Origin: Neorhodopirellula pilleata
GTDB lineage: Bacteria; Planctomycetota; Planctomycetia; Pirellulales; Pirellulaceae
Length of the DNA: 64,000 nt
Assembly: GCF_007859915.1 (NCBI RefSeq)
Contig: NZ_SJPM01000003.1
Coordinates: 447,805 to 511,804, forward strand
Reading direction: 5' to 3'
The position numbers and the translations under genes were made by a program. How positions within the stretch are numbered: the first letter of the stretch is position 1; the number at the start of each line of letters is the position of its first letter. Shown here in pieces: positions 56,242-64,000 of this stretch. The notes beneath the pieces were generated by a model that saw only the letters and a list, made by a program, of their open reading frames with translations, was not told where the DNA came from and made no database searches.

Positions 56242-56965
56242 TCCGTTCCGCCTCGCTGGTCAATCGGAAAAACACTTCTTCGAGTGATTGATTCGGGCCT
56301 CCAAACTCGCGACGCGCTTGGCTCATCGGCCCGTGGAATAAGACGCTGCCACGACGAATCAACACCAGGTGATCACACAGATCATCCACCAACGAAAGCA
56401 GATGCGAACTGACCAAGACGGTCGCCCCGCGTGCGCCCTGTTGTGCGATCATCTCCTTTAACGTGCGGATGCTCGACGGGTCCAATCCCGTCATCGGTTC
56501 ATCCAACAGCAAGACATCGGGGCGACGCAGATAAACGCACGCGATCGCTACCTTCTGACGCATGCCTCGTGATAATTCCGACGCGAGCGTGTGTTTCTTT
56601 TCGGCCAGTTCAAACTGTTCGAGCAACCCATCCGCTTCCGGTTCCCAATCAACCAAACGATAGGCCGAGGCGATGAATTTCAAATGCTCCCATACCGTTA
56701 ACGTATCGAACAAAGGTGGATCATCGGGGACGTAGGCGGCGCGTTGCTTCACGCCCAAAGGATCATCGGCCAGATCGCAACCGGCGACCCGGATCGTCCC
56801 ACTCGTCGGACGCAGAATCCCACACAACGTTCGGATGGTCGTCGTCTTGCCAGCACCATTGGGCCCGACGAGCGCGGCGATCGCACCAGCCGGTACTTCA
56901 AACGAGGCCCCCGCCACGGCGACGAAATCACCGTACTGTTTTCGAAAATGTTCAACGGCGATCAT
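56234..56965 (-). CDS. ABC transporter ATP-binding protein
   Basis: 243 residues, complete nucleotide-binding domain: Walker [17 protein letters not shown] near 33-48, Q-loop near AAYVPDDPPLFDTLTVWEH, signature SRGMRQKVAIA near 130-140, Walker B VLLLDEPMTGLDPSS near 147-161, H-loop VLVSSHLLSLVDD near 180. The signature has SRGMR rather than SGGQ, as in ABC-2 drug and antibiotic exporter ATPases. It is the first gene of the two-gene minus-strand unit; its C-terminal codons overlap the permease start. The upstream gap (56966-57164) holds no repeat of the types described. Confidence 0.93.
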   Translation of the reverse strand: MIAVEHFRKQYGDFVAVAGASFEVPAGAIAALVGPNGAGKTTTIRTLCGILRPTSGTIRVAGCDLADDPLGVKQRAAYVPDDPPLFDTLTVWEHLKFIASAYRLVDWEPEADGLLEQFELAEKKHTLASELSRGMRQKVAIACVYLRRPDVLLLDEPMTGLDPSSIRTLKEMIAQQGARGATVLVSSHLLSLVDDLCDHLVLIRRGSVLFHGPMSQARREFGGPNQSLEEVFFRLTSEAERSV

Positions 56966-57164
56966 CTACCAAACCTTCGCGGGGGTCACCTTGAGCCGCC
57001 GCAAAGTACCTTCGCGGCCCAACCGGCATCGAGACTCTAACATACCCAATCACACTCGACGCCGGGTGGGGGTGGTTCGACGATGGCCGCACGCGATCGA
57101 CTCTCATTCGGTCTACGCTCACCGACGATTGTGCTTACAATGACGTTCGTCCCTCGCTTCATCC

Positions 57165-57452
57165 ATGAATCGTCCGCTTGAAACCGATATTTCAATGAAT
57201 CGTCCTCCCTCGAACGAATCTCCGACCGATCCGAATGCCGAAAATTTGGAAGTCGTCGCGGAGCGATCCACCGAAGTCGCTGCTAGCGTCTTGGTCAATG
57301 TTCTCGCCGACGAGGGAATCCGGGCCGTCGCGGTGGGTGGATTCACGGCCGGATTCCGCGCCGAAGCCCCAGGTTGGGTCCAAGTGAAAACGTTTGAACG
57401 TGACGCGGAGCGTGCCCGTCAAATCATCGCCGAACTTAAAAAGATTGGATAA
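57165..57452 (+). CDS. Small DUF2007-like putative signal-transducing protein
   Basis: 95 residues. EVVAERSTEVAASVLVNVLADEGI-type helix and GFTAGFRAEAPGWVQVKTF strand pair, then DAERARQIIAELKKI, give the beta-alpha-beta pattern of DUF2007, a PII-like small fold of unknown role. The first 20 residues are Pro/Asn-rich; an internal ATG at 57195 could be the start. The gene is 52 bp upstream of the DUF4832-like gene, on the same strand. Confidence 0.72.
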   Translation: MNRPLETDISMNRPPSNESPTDPNAENLEVVAERSTEVAASVLVNVLADEGIRAVAVGGFTAGFRAEAPGWVQVKTFERDAERARQIIAELKKIG

Positions 57453-57504
57453 GAAAACGGGAAACCACCCGCTGAACCGCGAACAGACTCGAAGCGAAGT
57501 CACT

Positions 57505-58797
57505 ATGAAAACCAGCGTATTTTTCAAATCCGTTTTGCTGCACTGCACGTTGTCGATCTGCTCGATTTGGGTTTCGTTCGCATCGGGTCAATCCACCACA
57601 ACGGAATCGATCTCACTGCGCAGCGAAATACGTGGCGTCCAACCGATGACGGGCATTGTATTGTGGCACGACCACGAACAAGCGGCCAGCGATGCGATCT
57701 CGCTCGAGTATCGTTACTGTGGCTATGACGAAATCGTGATGGCCGACGGAACCTATGATTTCGCGAGCATCGATCGTGTGCTTGACCAAATCGCCGGTCG
57801 CGGGCACCAAGCAATCTTGCGTTTTCGATTCGTTTATCCCGGCAAACCAACAACGGTTCCTGAATACGTACGTTCACAGCCAGGGTACCAAGAAACGATT
57901 GGCAAGAGCGAAGGCGAAAAAACCTGGTTTTGCGATTGGAGCCACCAGGGTTTGCAGGACTTCACACTTGAATTCTACACGCGATTTGCCGAGCGATACG
58001 ATCGCGACCCGCGAATCGCGTTCTTGCAAACCGGGTTCGGGCTGTGGGCCGAATACCACATCTACGATGGTCCCCGGCAACTGGGCGCAACGTTCCCTGA
58101 CAAAGCTTTTCAAGATCGGTTCCTTCGTCATCTCGATGCGACGCTGAAGTCATTGCCGTGGTCGATCAGCGTGGATGCCGCCGACAATGATTATTCCCCG
58201 ATCGAAGACAATGAAACGTTATTAAAATTGAACTTTGGTGTCTTCGACGATTCGTTCCTCTGCAAAGAACATCCGAAGTACAACTCGGTGAACTGGAGAA
58301 TCCTAGACATTGACCGCTGGCGGAGGGCTCCCGGCGGCGGTGAGTTCAGCTATTACAATCGCCGCGATCAAAAACTGGCGTTATCTGAGAATGGACCCAA
58401 CGGTGTTTCGTTTGAAGACGCCGCAAGACAATTTCATATCAGCTACATGATCGGCAATGATCAACCGGAGTTTCAATCGATCCAACGCATTCGGGAAGCG
58501 TCCATGGCAACGGGTTACCGTTTTCGAATCAATCGGGCACAATACCGGCCAATTGGCTCTGATCAAGCGAGCGTGATGATCGAATTGACCAACGAAGGTG
58601 TCGCGCCGATTTACCGTGAAGCTTACTTGGCGGCCGGAAAGATTCGCTCGGCCCGGTCGCTACGAGGGCTATTGCCAGGCGAAACGCAAACCTTTCGAAT
58701 CGATTCGGTTCCGCTGTCGGACGTCGATCAGATTACCATCCAAAGCGATTTCATCTTGCCCACGCAAACGATATCCTACTCCGCGTCAACGGAATGA
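57505..58797 (+). CDS. Exported DUF4832-like glycoside-hydrolase-fold protein
   Basis: 430 residues. The signal peptide ([20 protein letters not shown]) ends near residue 27. A TIM-barrel-like domain follows ([66 protein letters not shown]), then a C-terminal beta domain ([20 protein letters not shown]) typical of DUF4832 proteins, which resemble beta-galactosidase-like hydrolases. The glutamate after GLWAE may be catalytic, by analogy. The ATG at 57505 starts the signal peptide. Its stop overlaps the pdxA start (ATGA). Confidence 0.83.
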   Translation: MKTSVFFKSVLLHCTLSICSIWVSFASGQSTTTESISLRSEIRGVQPMTGIVLWHDHEQAASDAISLEYRYCGYDEIVMADGTYDFASIDRVLDQIAGRGHQAILRFRFVYPGKPTTVPEYVRSQPGYQETIGKSEGEKTWFCDWSHQGLQDFTLEFYTRFAERYDRDPRIAFLQTGFGLWAEYHIYDGPRQLGATFPDKAFQDRFLRHLDATLKSLPWSISVDAADNDYSPIEDNETLLKLNFGVFDDSFLCKEHPKYNSVNWRILDIDRWRRAPGGGEFSYYNRRDQKLALSENGPNGVSFEDAARQFHISYMIGNDQPEFQSIQRIREASMATGYRFRINRAQYRPIGSDQASVMIELTNEGVAPIYREAYLAAGKIRSARSLRGLLPGETQTFRIDSVPLSDVDQITIQSDFILPTQTISYSASTE

Positions 58798-59834
58798 TGC
58801 TCATGAATCACAGACCACGGCTGGCGATCACGATGGGCGACGCCGCAGGTGTCGGACCCGAGATCGCACTGCGTGTCTGGCGTGATCCGCGAGTTCAGGC
58901 CGCCGGGGTCCCATTGCTCTTCGGTGATGCGAAGTTGTTCGCGCGAGTTGCCGACAAACTCGGTTGCGAAGTTCCTTCGGCTTTGTCGCTCGATGAACTG
59001 TCGACAAAGAACTTGAACCCATGCGGCCATGTGATCGATTGTGGATCGATCGATGCCGATACGGTTGTCGCAGGAAGTTTTTCGAAACAAACCGGCATCG
59101 CTTCTTACCAAACGGTTTGCGCGGCGATCGACGCGACGATTCGTGGTGAGGTCGACGCGATCGTGACCGGTCCGATTCAAAAGGAAGCTTGGTCGCTCGG
59201 TGGCATCGCCTATCCCGGGCACACCGAGTTGCTCGCCGACCGTGTGGCCACGCAAACGGGCGGCCAACCGGCGGACGTGCGGATGATGCTCGCCAGCGAA
59301 ACGATCGCTTGCGTTTTGGAAACGATCCACGTGCCCTTGGCAGATGTGCCGGGTTTGTTGACGACCGCGTCGCTAACCCGCACGATCGAGTTGGCCGGCG
59401 AAACGATGCGTCGTCGTCGCGCCCGACGGGGCAGCCTATTGCCGCCTCGGATCGGAGTCTGCGGCCTGAATCCGCACGCGGGCGAGAACGGCTTATTCAG
59501 CCACGGTGAAGAACAACAAATCGTGATCCCAGCCATCGAGTCGGCTCGGCAGAAGGGCTGGGATGTTCAAGGACCGCTGCCCCCCGATACCGCGTTCACG
59601 CCGATGATGCGTTCGAAGATCGATATTTACGTTTGTCTGTATCATGACCAAGGATTGATTCCGCTCAAAGCGTTGTCATTCGACGACGCGGTCAATGTAA
59701 CATTGGGATTGCCGATCATTCGCACGAGCGTCGATCACGGCACGGCGATGGACTTGGCTTGGCAAGGAAAAGCATCCTGCTCGAGCTTGGTCGCGGCGAT
59801 CGAATTGGCATCCGAGCTGGTCGAGACCCGATGA
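58794..59834 (+). CDS. pdxA: 4-hydroxythreonine-4-phosphate dehydrogenase PdxA
   Basis: Oxidises 4-phosphohydroxy-L-threonine in vitamin B6 synthesis; metal- and NAD-dependent, cytoplasmic. 346 residues. [16 protein letters not shown] near 12-27, GPIQKEAW near 125, [10 protein letters not shown] near 140 with a metal-binding His, [17 protein letters not shown] near 223-239, [12 protein letters not shown] near 283, and [15 protein letters not shown] near 306 carry the metal and substrate residues. The start ATG at 58794 overlaps the upstream stop; a second ATG at 58803 is possible. Its stop overlaps the next start. Coupling to a hydrolase and a membrane protein suggests transcription control, not a shared pathway. 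Confidence 0.95.
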   Translation: MMLMNHRPRLAITMGDAAGVGPEIALRVWRDPRVQAAGVPLLFGDAKLFARVADKLGCEVPSALSLDELSTKNLNPCGHVIDCGSIDADTVVAGSFSKQTGIASYQTVCAAIDATIRGEVDAIVTGPIQKEAWSLGGIAYPGHTELLADRVATQTGGQPADVRMMLASETIACVLETIHVPLADVPGLLTTASLTRTIELAGETMRRRRARRGSLLPPRIGVCGLNPHAGENGLFSHGEEQQIVIPAIESARQKGWDVQGPLPPDTAFTPMMRSKIDIYVCLYHDQGLIPLKALSFDDAVNVTLGLPIIRTSVDHGTAMDLAWQGKASCSSLVAAIELASELVETR

Positions 59835-61471
59835 AAGAACGTTCCGACGGTTTGATCGTGCTGACGATCGTGTCAGCGATCGTGGCTTTGTTTTTTATCG
59901 TCGCCGGCGATGCCCCGCCGGGTGTCAACGAGGCTCACTATCTCACCAAAGCAAAAAACTTTTGGGACCCCGAGTGGTGTCGCAAAGACCTATTCGTGAC
60001 GTCGGGCAAGGCCCATTGGTTTTTCTACTGGACGTTCGGATGGCCGACGCTTTTTGTTTCACTGTCCACCACCGCGTGGATCGGCCGGGCAGTGGGTTGG
60101 GCGTTGATCGCATACGGATTGACTCGGCTGACTCGTAGTCTGCGTCTGCCGGTCGGCTATTCACTCATCATCGCGATCGTTTGGTTGGCCGGCATACAAA
60201 ACGGCAACCTCGCCGGTGAATGGGTCGTCGGCGGAATCGAGGCCAAGGTGCCCGCCTATGGGCTGGTTCTATTGGGCCTATCGGAATTGGTTGCCCGGCG
60301 TTGGAACCGAGTTTGGATCTACTTTGGAACCGCAGCCGCGTTTCATGTTTTGACCGGTGGTTGGTCCGTCGTTGCCGGTTGGGTTGCATTCGTTTGGTTA
60401 GAACGAATCCAGCGAAATCCGAACGAACCGAAAGCCCGTTTTTTGACTCCCGCGTTGTTCGTCGGGGGCGTCATATCATTGTTGGGTTTGATCCCGGCGC
60501 TCGGGATGTCGAGCGGTGCCACGGCGGCGGAATCGGTTTCGGCGGCGAAGACTTACGCTTACTTTCGGATCTCACACCATCTGCTGCCATCCGCATTCCA
60601 TTTTGATTGGTATGTCCGTCATGGGATCTTGACACTCGTAACAATCGTTTTCTTGGCGACGTATCTGCACCGCCGCAAAAAGGCGAGCCAAGAACTCACC
60701 GCAGTCGCCGCGTTCGCGGCGGGGGCGTTGTTCATCAGCATCGCCGGGTTGTTCGTCGGGATGTTACCAGCCGTTTCACCGGATTGGGGAGCGAGGCTAC
60801 TGAGGTTCTATTGGTTTCGGCTGGCCGACGCGATTACACCGTTGGCACTGGCGTGTGCGGTGGCCGTTTGGATGCGGGCGGGCATCGAGGGCCGCAGTCG
60901 AAATGTGGCTCGCTCCCAATGGATCTCGCCAGCGATGATCACCTCCGTGTCTGCCGTTCTGATCTCGGTCTACCTTTTGGGTCAGAGCACTTGGCACAAC
61001 GTAACCGGAGGCGTGCCGATCTCGGTCAGCAATCGATTGCTCGGACTGCATTCCGATGCGGACTATGCGACTCAGCGGCGGACGATGGCGGACTGGATCA
61101 AGGTGTGTCGTTTCGTTCGGGCCAATAGCGATCCAGATGATGTTTTCTTAACACCTCGGCACCAGCAGACGTTCAAGTGGTACGCCCACCGCGCCGAGGT
61201 GGTCAATTGGAAGGACATCCCCCAAGACGTTCTGTCATTGCGAGAATGGGGGAGACGTTTTGTCGAGGTCTACCCCGTCGAACTTTCTACGATGCGGGTC
61301 ACGATCCGCTACGACCGGTTGCGGCATTTCCGAAAACGTTACGGGGTCGATTGGATGATCATCGACCGCCGCGTGGTCGGGCCTCACTTGCCGCTCGTTC
61401 AGGTTTACCCGAACGAAGACGAACGCAATTCGACCTATGCGATCTATCGATTGCCTTCGGTGTTGCCTTAA
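59831..61471 (+). CDS. Polytopic membrane protein (DUF6798-like)
   Basis: 546 residues. About 10-11 membrane segments ([91 protein letters not shown]), then a soluble C-terminus of about 130 residues ([37 protein letters not shown]). An early loop holds [16 protein letters not shown], the acidic and His residues seen at this place in glycosyltransferase-like GT-C proteins; I take it as GT-C-like, without proof. The ATG at 59831 overlaps the pdxA stop (ATGA). Confidence 0.8.
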   Translation: MKERSDGLIVLTIVSAIVALFFIVAGDAPPGVNEAHYLTKAKNFWDPEWCRKDLFVTSGKAHWFFYWTFGWPTLFVSLSTTAWIGRAVGWALIAYGLTRLTRSLRLPVGYSLIIAIVWLAGIQNGNLAGEWVVGGIEAKVPAYGLVLLGLSELVARRWNRVWIYFGTAAAFHVLTGGWSVVAGWVAFVWLERIQRNPNEPKARFLTPALFVGGVISLLGLIPALGMSSGATAAESVSAAKTYAYFRISHHLLPSAFHFDWYVRHGILTLVTIVFLATYLHRRKKASQELTAVAAFAAGALFISIAGLFVGMLPAVSPDWGARLLRFYWFRLADAITPLALACAVAVWMRAGIEGRSRNVARSQWISPAMITSVSAVLISVYLLGQSTWHNVTGGVPISVSNRLLGLHSDADYATQRRTMADWIKVCRFVRANSDPDDVFLTPRHQQTFKWYAHRAEVVNWKDIPQDVLSLREWGRRFVEVYPVELSTMRVTIRYDRLRHFRKRYGVDWMIIDRRVVGPHLPLVQVYPNEDERNSTYAIYRLPSVLP

Positions 61472-61510
61472 TGAAAGTATCGAACGAGATTCCATACCGA
61501 TTCAAACGCA

Positions 61511-61695
61511 AGCCACAATTCGCCCAACCTTCCGATTTCCACTTGTGCTCGCCGCTTCAAGCGGCGAGCACAAGTGGAAATCGGAAGGTTGTGAGGGCGT
61601 CGTTGTCTAGCTGGCGAACCTAATTCACCCACGAGACGAGCTCGTGGGGGTCAAAAAAATGTGACCTATCAAGAGGGTGAGAGCCTGGGATCGAG
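61511..61695. repeat. Multi-hairpin palindromic element, copy C (left part missing)
   Basis: Begins at AGCCACAATTCGCCC, 39 bp after the membrane protein stop, and keeps the central hairpin (61526-61590, 32-bp perfect stem), the CCCACGAGACGAGCTCGTGG hairpin (61628-61647) and the right end GAGCCTGGGATCGAG (61681-61695, one change from the usual end). The left end and left hairpin are gone. Its stem differs from copy A at stem position 14, with the partner base changed to match. Confidence 0.88.
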
Positions 61696-61734
61696 TGTCA
61701 ACACGATTCACCGGCAGTTGCTAAGCGGGACGCT

Positions 61735-61777
61735 CGCGATAGCGTGCGGTTCCCGCGATAAGCCGCACGCTATCGCG
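61735..61777. terminator. Possible bidirectional terminator hairpin
   Basis: CGCGATAGCGTGCGG (61735-61749) pairs perfectly with CCGCACGCTATCGCG (61763-61777) over a 13-nt loop. It lies between the convergent ends of the membrane protein gene (61471) and the YgiQ-type gene (61826). No T-tract follows, so a terminator role is only a possibility. Confidence 0.4.
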
Positions 61778-61825
61778 TTGCTGGTGATGGCAGGTATGAG
61801 CTTTCAACTCGCCAAGGCGCGCGAG

Positions 61826-63892
61826 TCAACTGGGGTCGGCACCGCGGCGTTTGGGGCGATAGCCGGTTGAACTTCGTTCTCGCCGTTCCTTTTGCGATCC
61901 CTTCTTGGTTGGCGTGGCGATCGTGTGCACGTACTCGCCTCGGAACCTCGTGTTGGCGTCCTTGCGGCGGCGTTCGACCGCTTCCTTGGGTGGCCTGGAT
62001 GGGATCAAACAATCGCAACCGTCGCCGATCAACTCGGTGCGTCCGACGCTGCGAAGGGCTTCGCGGACTTCGAAATAATTCTCCGGTTTGAAGAACTGCA
62101 TCAACGCCCGTTGCATCTTGCGTTCTTTCATCGCTTTGGCAATGTAGACCGGTTCTTTGGTAAACGGATCCATCTCGGTGTAGTACATCGTCGTGGCCAC
62201 ATCGAGAGGTGCGGGAATGAAGTCTTGAACCGCATCGGGTTTGTAACCGTTGCGTTTGAGGAACAACGCCAGTTCGATCATGGCGTTGACGTCGCTGCCG
62301 GGATGCGAGGAGATGAAATACGGAACGATGAATTGTTTCTTGCCGACCCGCTGCGACTCTTCCTTGAAGACTTCCGTGAAGTGTTCGAAGTCGTCGTTCT
62401 TGGGTTTTCGCATCTTGTTGAGCGTTCCGGCATCGACGTGCTCCGGTGCCACTTTCAGCTTTCCGCCTACATGGTGCGCGGTCAGTTCTTTCAGATACTC
62501 CGGCGAGGTTCGCGCCAGGTCCATTCGAATGCCGCTGGCGACGAGCACTTTCTTCACGCCGGGCAATTCACGTGCTTCGCGCATCAATTCGATCACCGGG
62601 CCATGATCGACGCCGAGTAACTTGCAAATCTTGGGATGAACACAGGATTGACGCCGGCAGACCGCTTCGACTTCCGGCTTCGAACATTGCATTTGGTACA
62701 TGTTGGCGGTGGGGCCGCCGATGTCACTGACGACTCCCGAAAACGATTTGTCTTCGGTCATCTTTTGGATCTCGCCCAAGATGGACGCTTTGCTTCGCGA
62801 TTGAATGATCCGGCCTTGATGGGCCGTGATCGAGCAAAACGTACAACCCCCGAAGCAGCCCCGCATGATCGTCACGGAGTTCTTGATCATCTCGAACGCG
62901 GGAATTTTTTCTTTGTAACTTGGATGTGGCAATCGCGTGTAAGGCAATCCATAAATCGCATCCATTGCGGCTTCGGAAATCGGCAACTGGGGCACGTTGC
63001 AAACGATCGTTTGAGTATCGTGCCGCTGGAACAATCGCTTGGCGTTGTGCGGATTGGTTTCGTTGTGAATGATTCGTGTCGCTTCGGCAAAGGCGTACTT
63101 GTCCGCGACCACCTGTTCGTAGCTGGGCAACTCAATCGCATCGTCGGGAACCGGCTCGGAGGCGCCCAATGCGAACGCCACGCCACGCATGTCACGAAGG
63201 TCCTTGACCGATTCGCCCGCTTCGAGACGACGTGCGATTTCGACGATCGCGTTCTCCCCCATCCCGAAACCGACCAGGTCGGCTTTACTATCGAGCAGGA
63301 TGCTGCGGCGGACTTTGTCGGACCAATAATCGTAGTGAGCGAGCCGTCGCAACGACGCTTCGACGCCACCGGCGATGACCGGCACACCCTTGTAGGCTTC
63401 GCGGGCACGCTGGCAATACGCCAAGGTGGCGCGGTCAGGCCGGCGACCGATCTGACCGCCCGGGGAATAGGCGTCGTCGTTGCGAACCTTCTTGTTAGCC
63501 GTGTAGTGGTTGATCATCGAGTCCATGTTGCCGGCGCTGATCGCAAAGAACAGTCGCGGGCATCCGAACGTTCGCCAAGCATCGCAATTTCGCCAATCCG
63601 GTTGGCTGACCACACCGACGCGATATCCGGCCGCTTCCAAAACGCGGCCCAAGATCGCCATCGCAAAACTCGGATGGTCGATGTAGGCGTCACCGGTGAC
63701 GAACACCACGTCCAGTTCGTCCCAACCGCGTTTGTGGGCCTCTTCCATCGTCATCGGCAATGGATTGACCGCGATCGGTCCCGTGGGAACTCGCCCGCCC
63801 GCCGTCAGATTGGACAAATAATCGCGTGACATCGCCGGAGCGAGTTTTGCGGCGGCGGCGACGGCGGGGGAATCAATGACGGGCAATTGCAT
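61826..63892 (-). CDS. YgiQ family radical SAM protein
   Basis: 688 residues. The radical SAM motif CFGGCTFCS (Cys-x3-Cys-x2-Cys) lies near residues 355-363, preceded by the family N-terminal domain (DVVFVTGDAYIDHPSFAMA, AISAGNMDSMINHYTANKK, PVIAGGVEASLRRLAHYDYW). TAHHVGGKLKVAPEHVD and QDFIPAPLDVATTMYYTEMD follow in the usual order. The Lys/Arg-rich tail (GSQKERRERSSTG, KRRGADPS) is probably disordered. Reaction and substrate are not known for this family. The ATG at 63892 is used; MSRDYLSNLTAGG at 63832 is the alternative. Nothing is recognised in 63893-64000. Confidence 0.92.
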   Translation of the reverse strand: MQLPVIDSPAVAAAAKLAPAMSRDYLSNLTAGGRVPTGPIAVNPLPMTMEEAHKRGWDELDVVFVTGDAYIDHPSFAMAILGRVLEAAGYRVGVVSQPDWRNCDAWRTFGCPRLFFAISAGNMDSMINHYTANKKVRNDDAYSPGGQIGRRPDRATLAYCQRAREAYKGVPVIAGGVEASLRRLAHYDYWSDKVRRSILLDSKADLVGFGMGENAIVEIARRLEAGESVKDLRDMRGVAFALGASEPVPDDAIELPSYEQVVADKYAFAEATRIIHNETNPHNAKRLFQRHDTQTIVCNVPQLPISEAAMDAIYGLPYTRLPHPSYKEKIPAFEMIKNSVTIMRGCFGGCTFCSITAHQGRIIQSRSKASILGEIQKMTEDKSFSGVVSDIGGPTANMYQMQCSKPEVEAVCRRQSCVHPKICKLLGVDHGPVIELMREARELPGVKKVLVASGIRMDLARTSPEYLKELTAHHVGGKLKVAPEHVDAGTLNKMRKPKNDDFEHFTEVFKEESQRVGKKQFIVPYFISSHPGSDVNAMIELALFLKRNGYKPDAVQDFIPAPLDVATTMYYTEMDPFTKEPVYIAKAMKERKMQRALMQFFKPENYFEVREALRSVGRTELIGDGCDCLIPSRPPKEAVERRRKDANTRFRGEYVHTIATPTKKGSQKERRERSSTGYRPKRRGADPS

Positions 63893-64000
63893 TGCAGAAG
63901 CGTTTCAATTCGAGCAGGCTCAACAAACAGGACACCTACATTGTAGGGTCCGTGTCGATCTGCGATAGCGAAAAACCTCGGCGATCCCGGCGGTTGTGGA

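Larger units (their letters stand above)
61472..61825. other. Intergenic region between convergent genes
   Basis: No gene is recognised. It holds the truncated multi-hairpin element copy C (61511-61695) and the hairpin at 61735-61777. Confidence 0.6.

Noticed and set aside
62636..63829. 397-residue plus-strand frame
   Set aside because: Antisense of the YgiQ-type gene, which has the radical SAM motif and family-wide conservation; the plus frame has none.

Overview
The window looks like the chromosome of a planctomycete, most likely a Pirellula/Rhodopirellula-type member of the Pirellulales. The signs are: a secreted protein with two CGGCH haem motifs of the planctomycete cytochrome type; a Tat-exported Gfo/Idh/MocA oxidoreductase; a lysine-rich histone-like protein; an ECF sigma factor of the type paired with Ser/Thr kinases; very large TPR and unassigned proteins; weak or absent Shine-Dalgarno sites with some TTG/GTG starts; and many intergenic palindromic repeats. 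Organism and family names come from reading the translations; no database search was possible.

Layout. 1-7.4 kb: AAA ATPase (cut by the window edge), queG, a secreted zinc metalloprotease with a long charged insert, and trmK. 7.7-13.1 kb: a small membrane protein and a yhaO-yhaN nuclease/SMC-like ATPase pair. 13.2-22.7 kb (minus strand): MoxR ATPase, DUF58 protein, BatA-like VWA protein, VWA/amidotransferase-fold protein, and a membrane coiled-coil protein with a Cys cluster. Three of these genes overlap by ATGA. The unit is interrupted by a REP-associated tyrosine transposase (RAYT) with its REP repeats. 22.8-32.5 kb: one divergent gene for a 3,233-residue exported TPR protein. 32.9-38 kb: Gfo/Idh/MocA oxidoreductase, LRR lipoprotein, small lipoprotein, ankyrin protein, a kinase remnant and its ECF sigma factor. 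38-47.3 kb (minus): an unassigned 1,424-residue protein, the histone-like protein, ettA, a Uma2-family protein and guaA. 47.5-54.3 kb: two-haem cytochrome protein, YraN, a terpenoid-cyclase-like/DUF4159 protein, and a second MoxR gene divergent from it. 54.6-57 kb: an ABC exporter pair. 57.2-61.5 kb: DUF2007-like protein, DUF4832-like protein, pdxA and a polytopic membrane protein; the last three are joined by ATGA overlaps. 61.8-63.9 kb: YgiQ-type radical SAM protein.

The least ordinary content is between the genes. Three palindromic repeat systems can be read directly. (1) REP units with a GTAG tetranucleotide next to CCCCACGC/GCGTGGGG palindromes surround the RAYT gene and recur at 13.1 and 49.9 kb. 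(2) Elements bounded by CTCGTTCCCAGGCTC and its inverse carry a 65-nt near-perfect hairpin; four stem positions differ between three copies and all four are compensated on the other arm. These elements sit within about 3-40 bp of stop codons. (3) Nested composite palindromes combine a small set of inverted modules in different orders at 2.0, 42.5, 50.1 and 54.4 kb.

The best candidate for an undescribed protein system is the MoxR/DUF58/VWA/VWA/coiled-coil unit facing the giant TPR gene. It looks like an envelope-associated AAA+/VWA machine, but its substrate cannot be read from sequence. No tRNA, rRNA or CRISPR array was seen.
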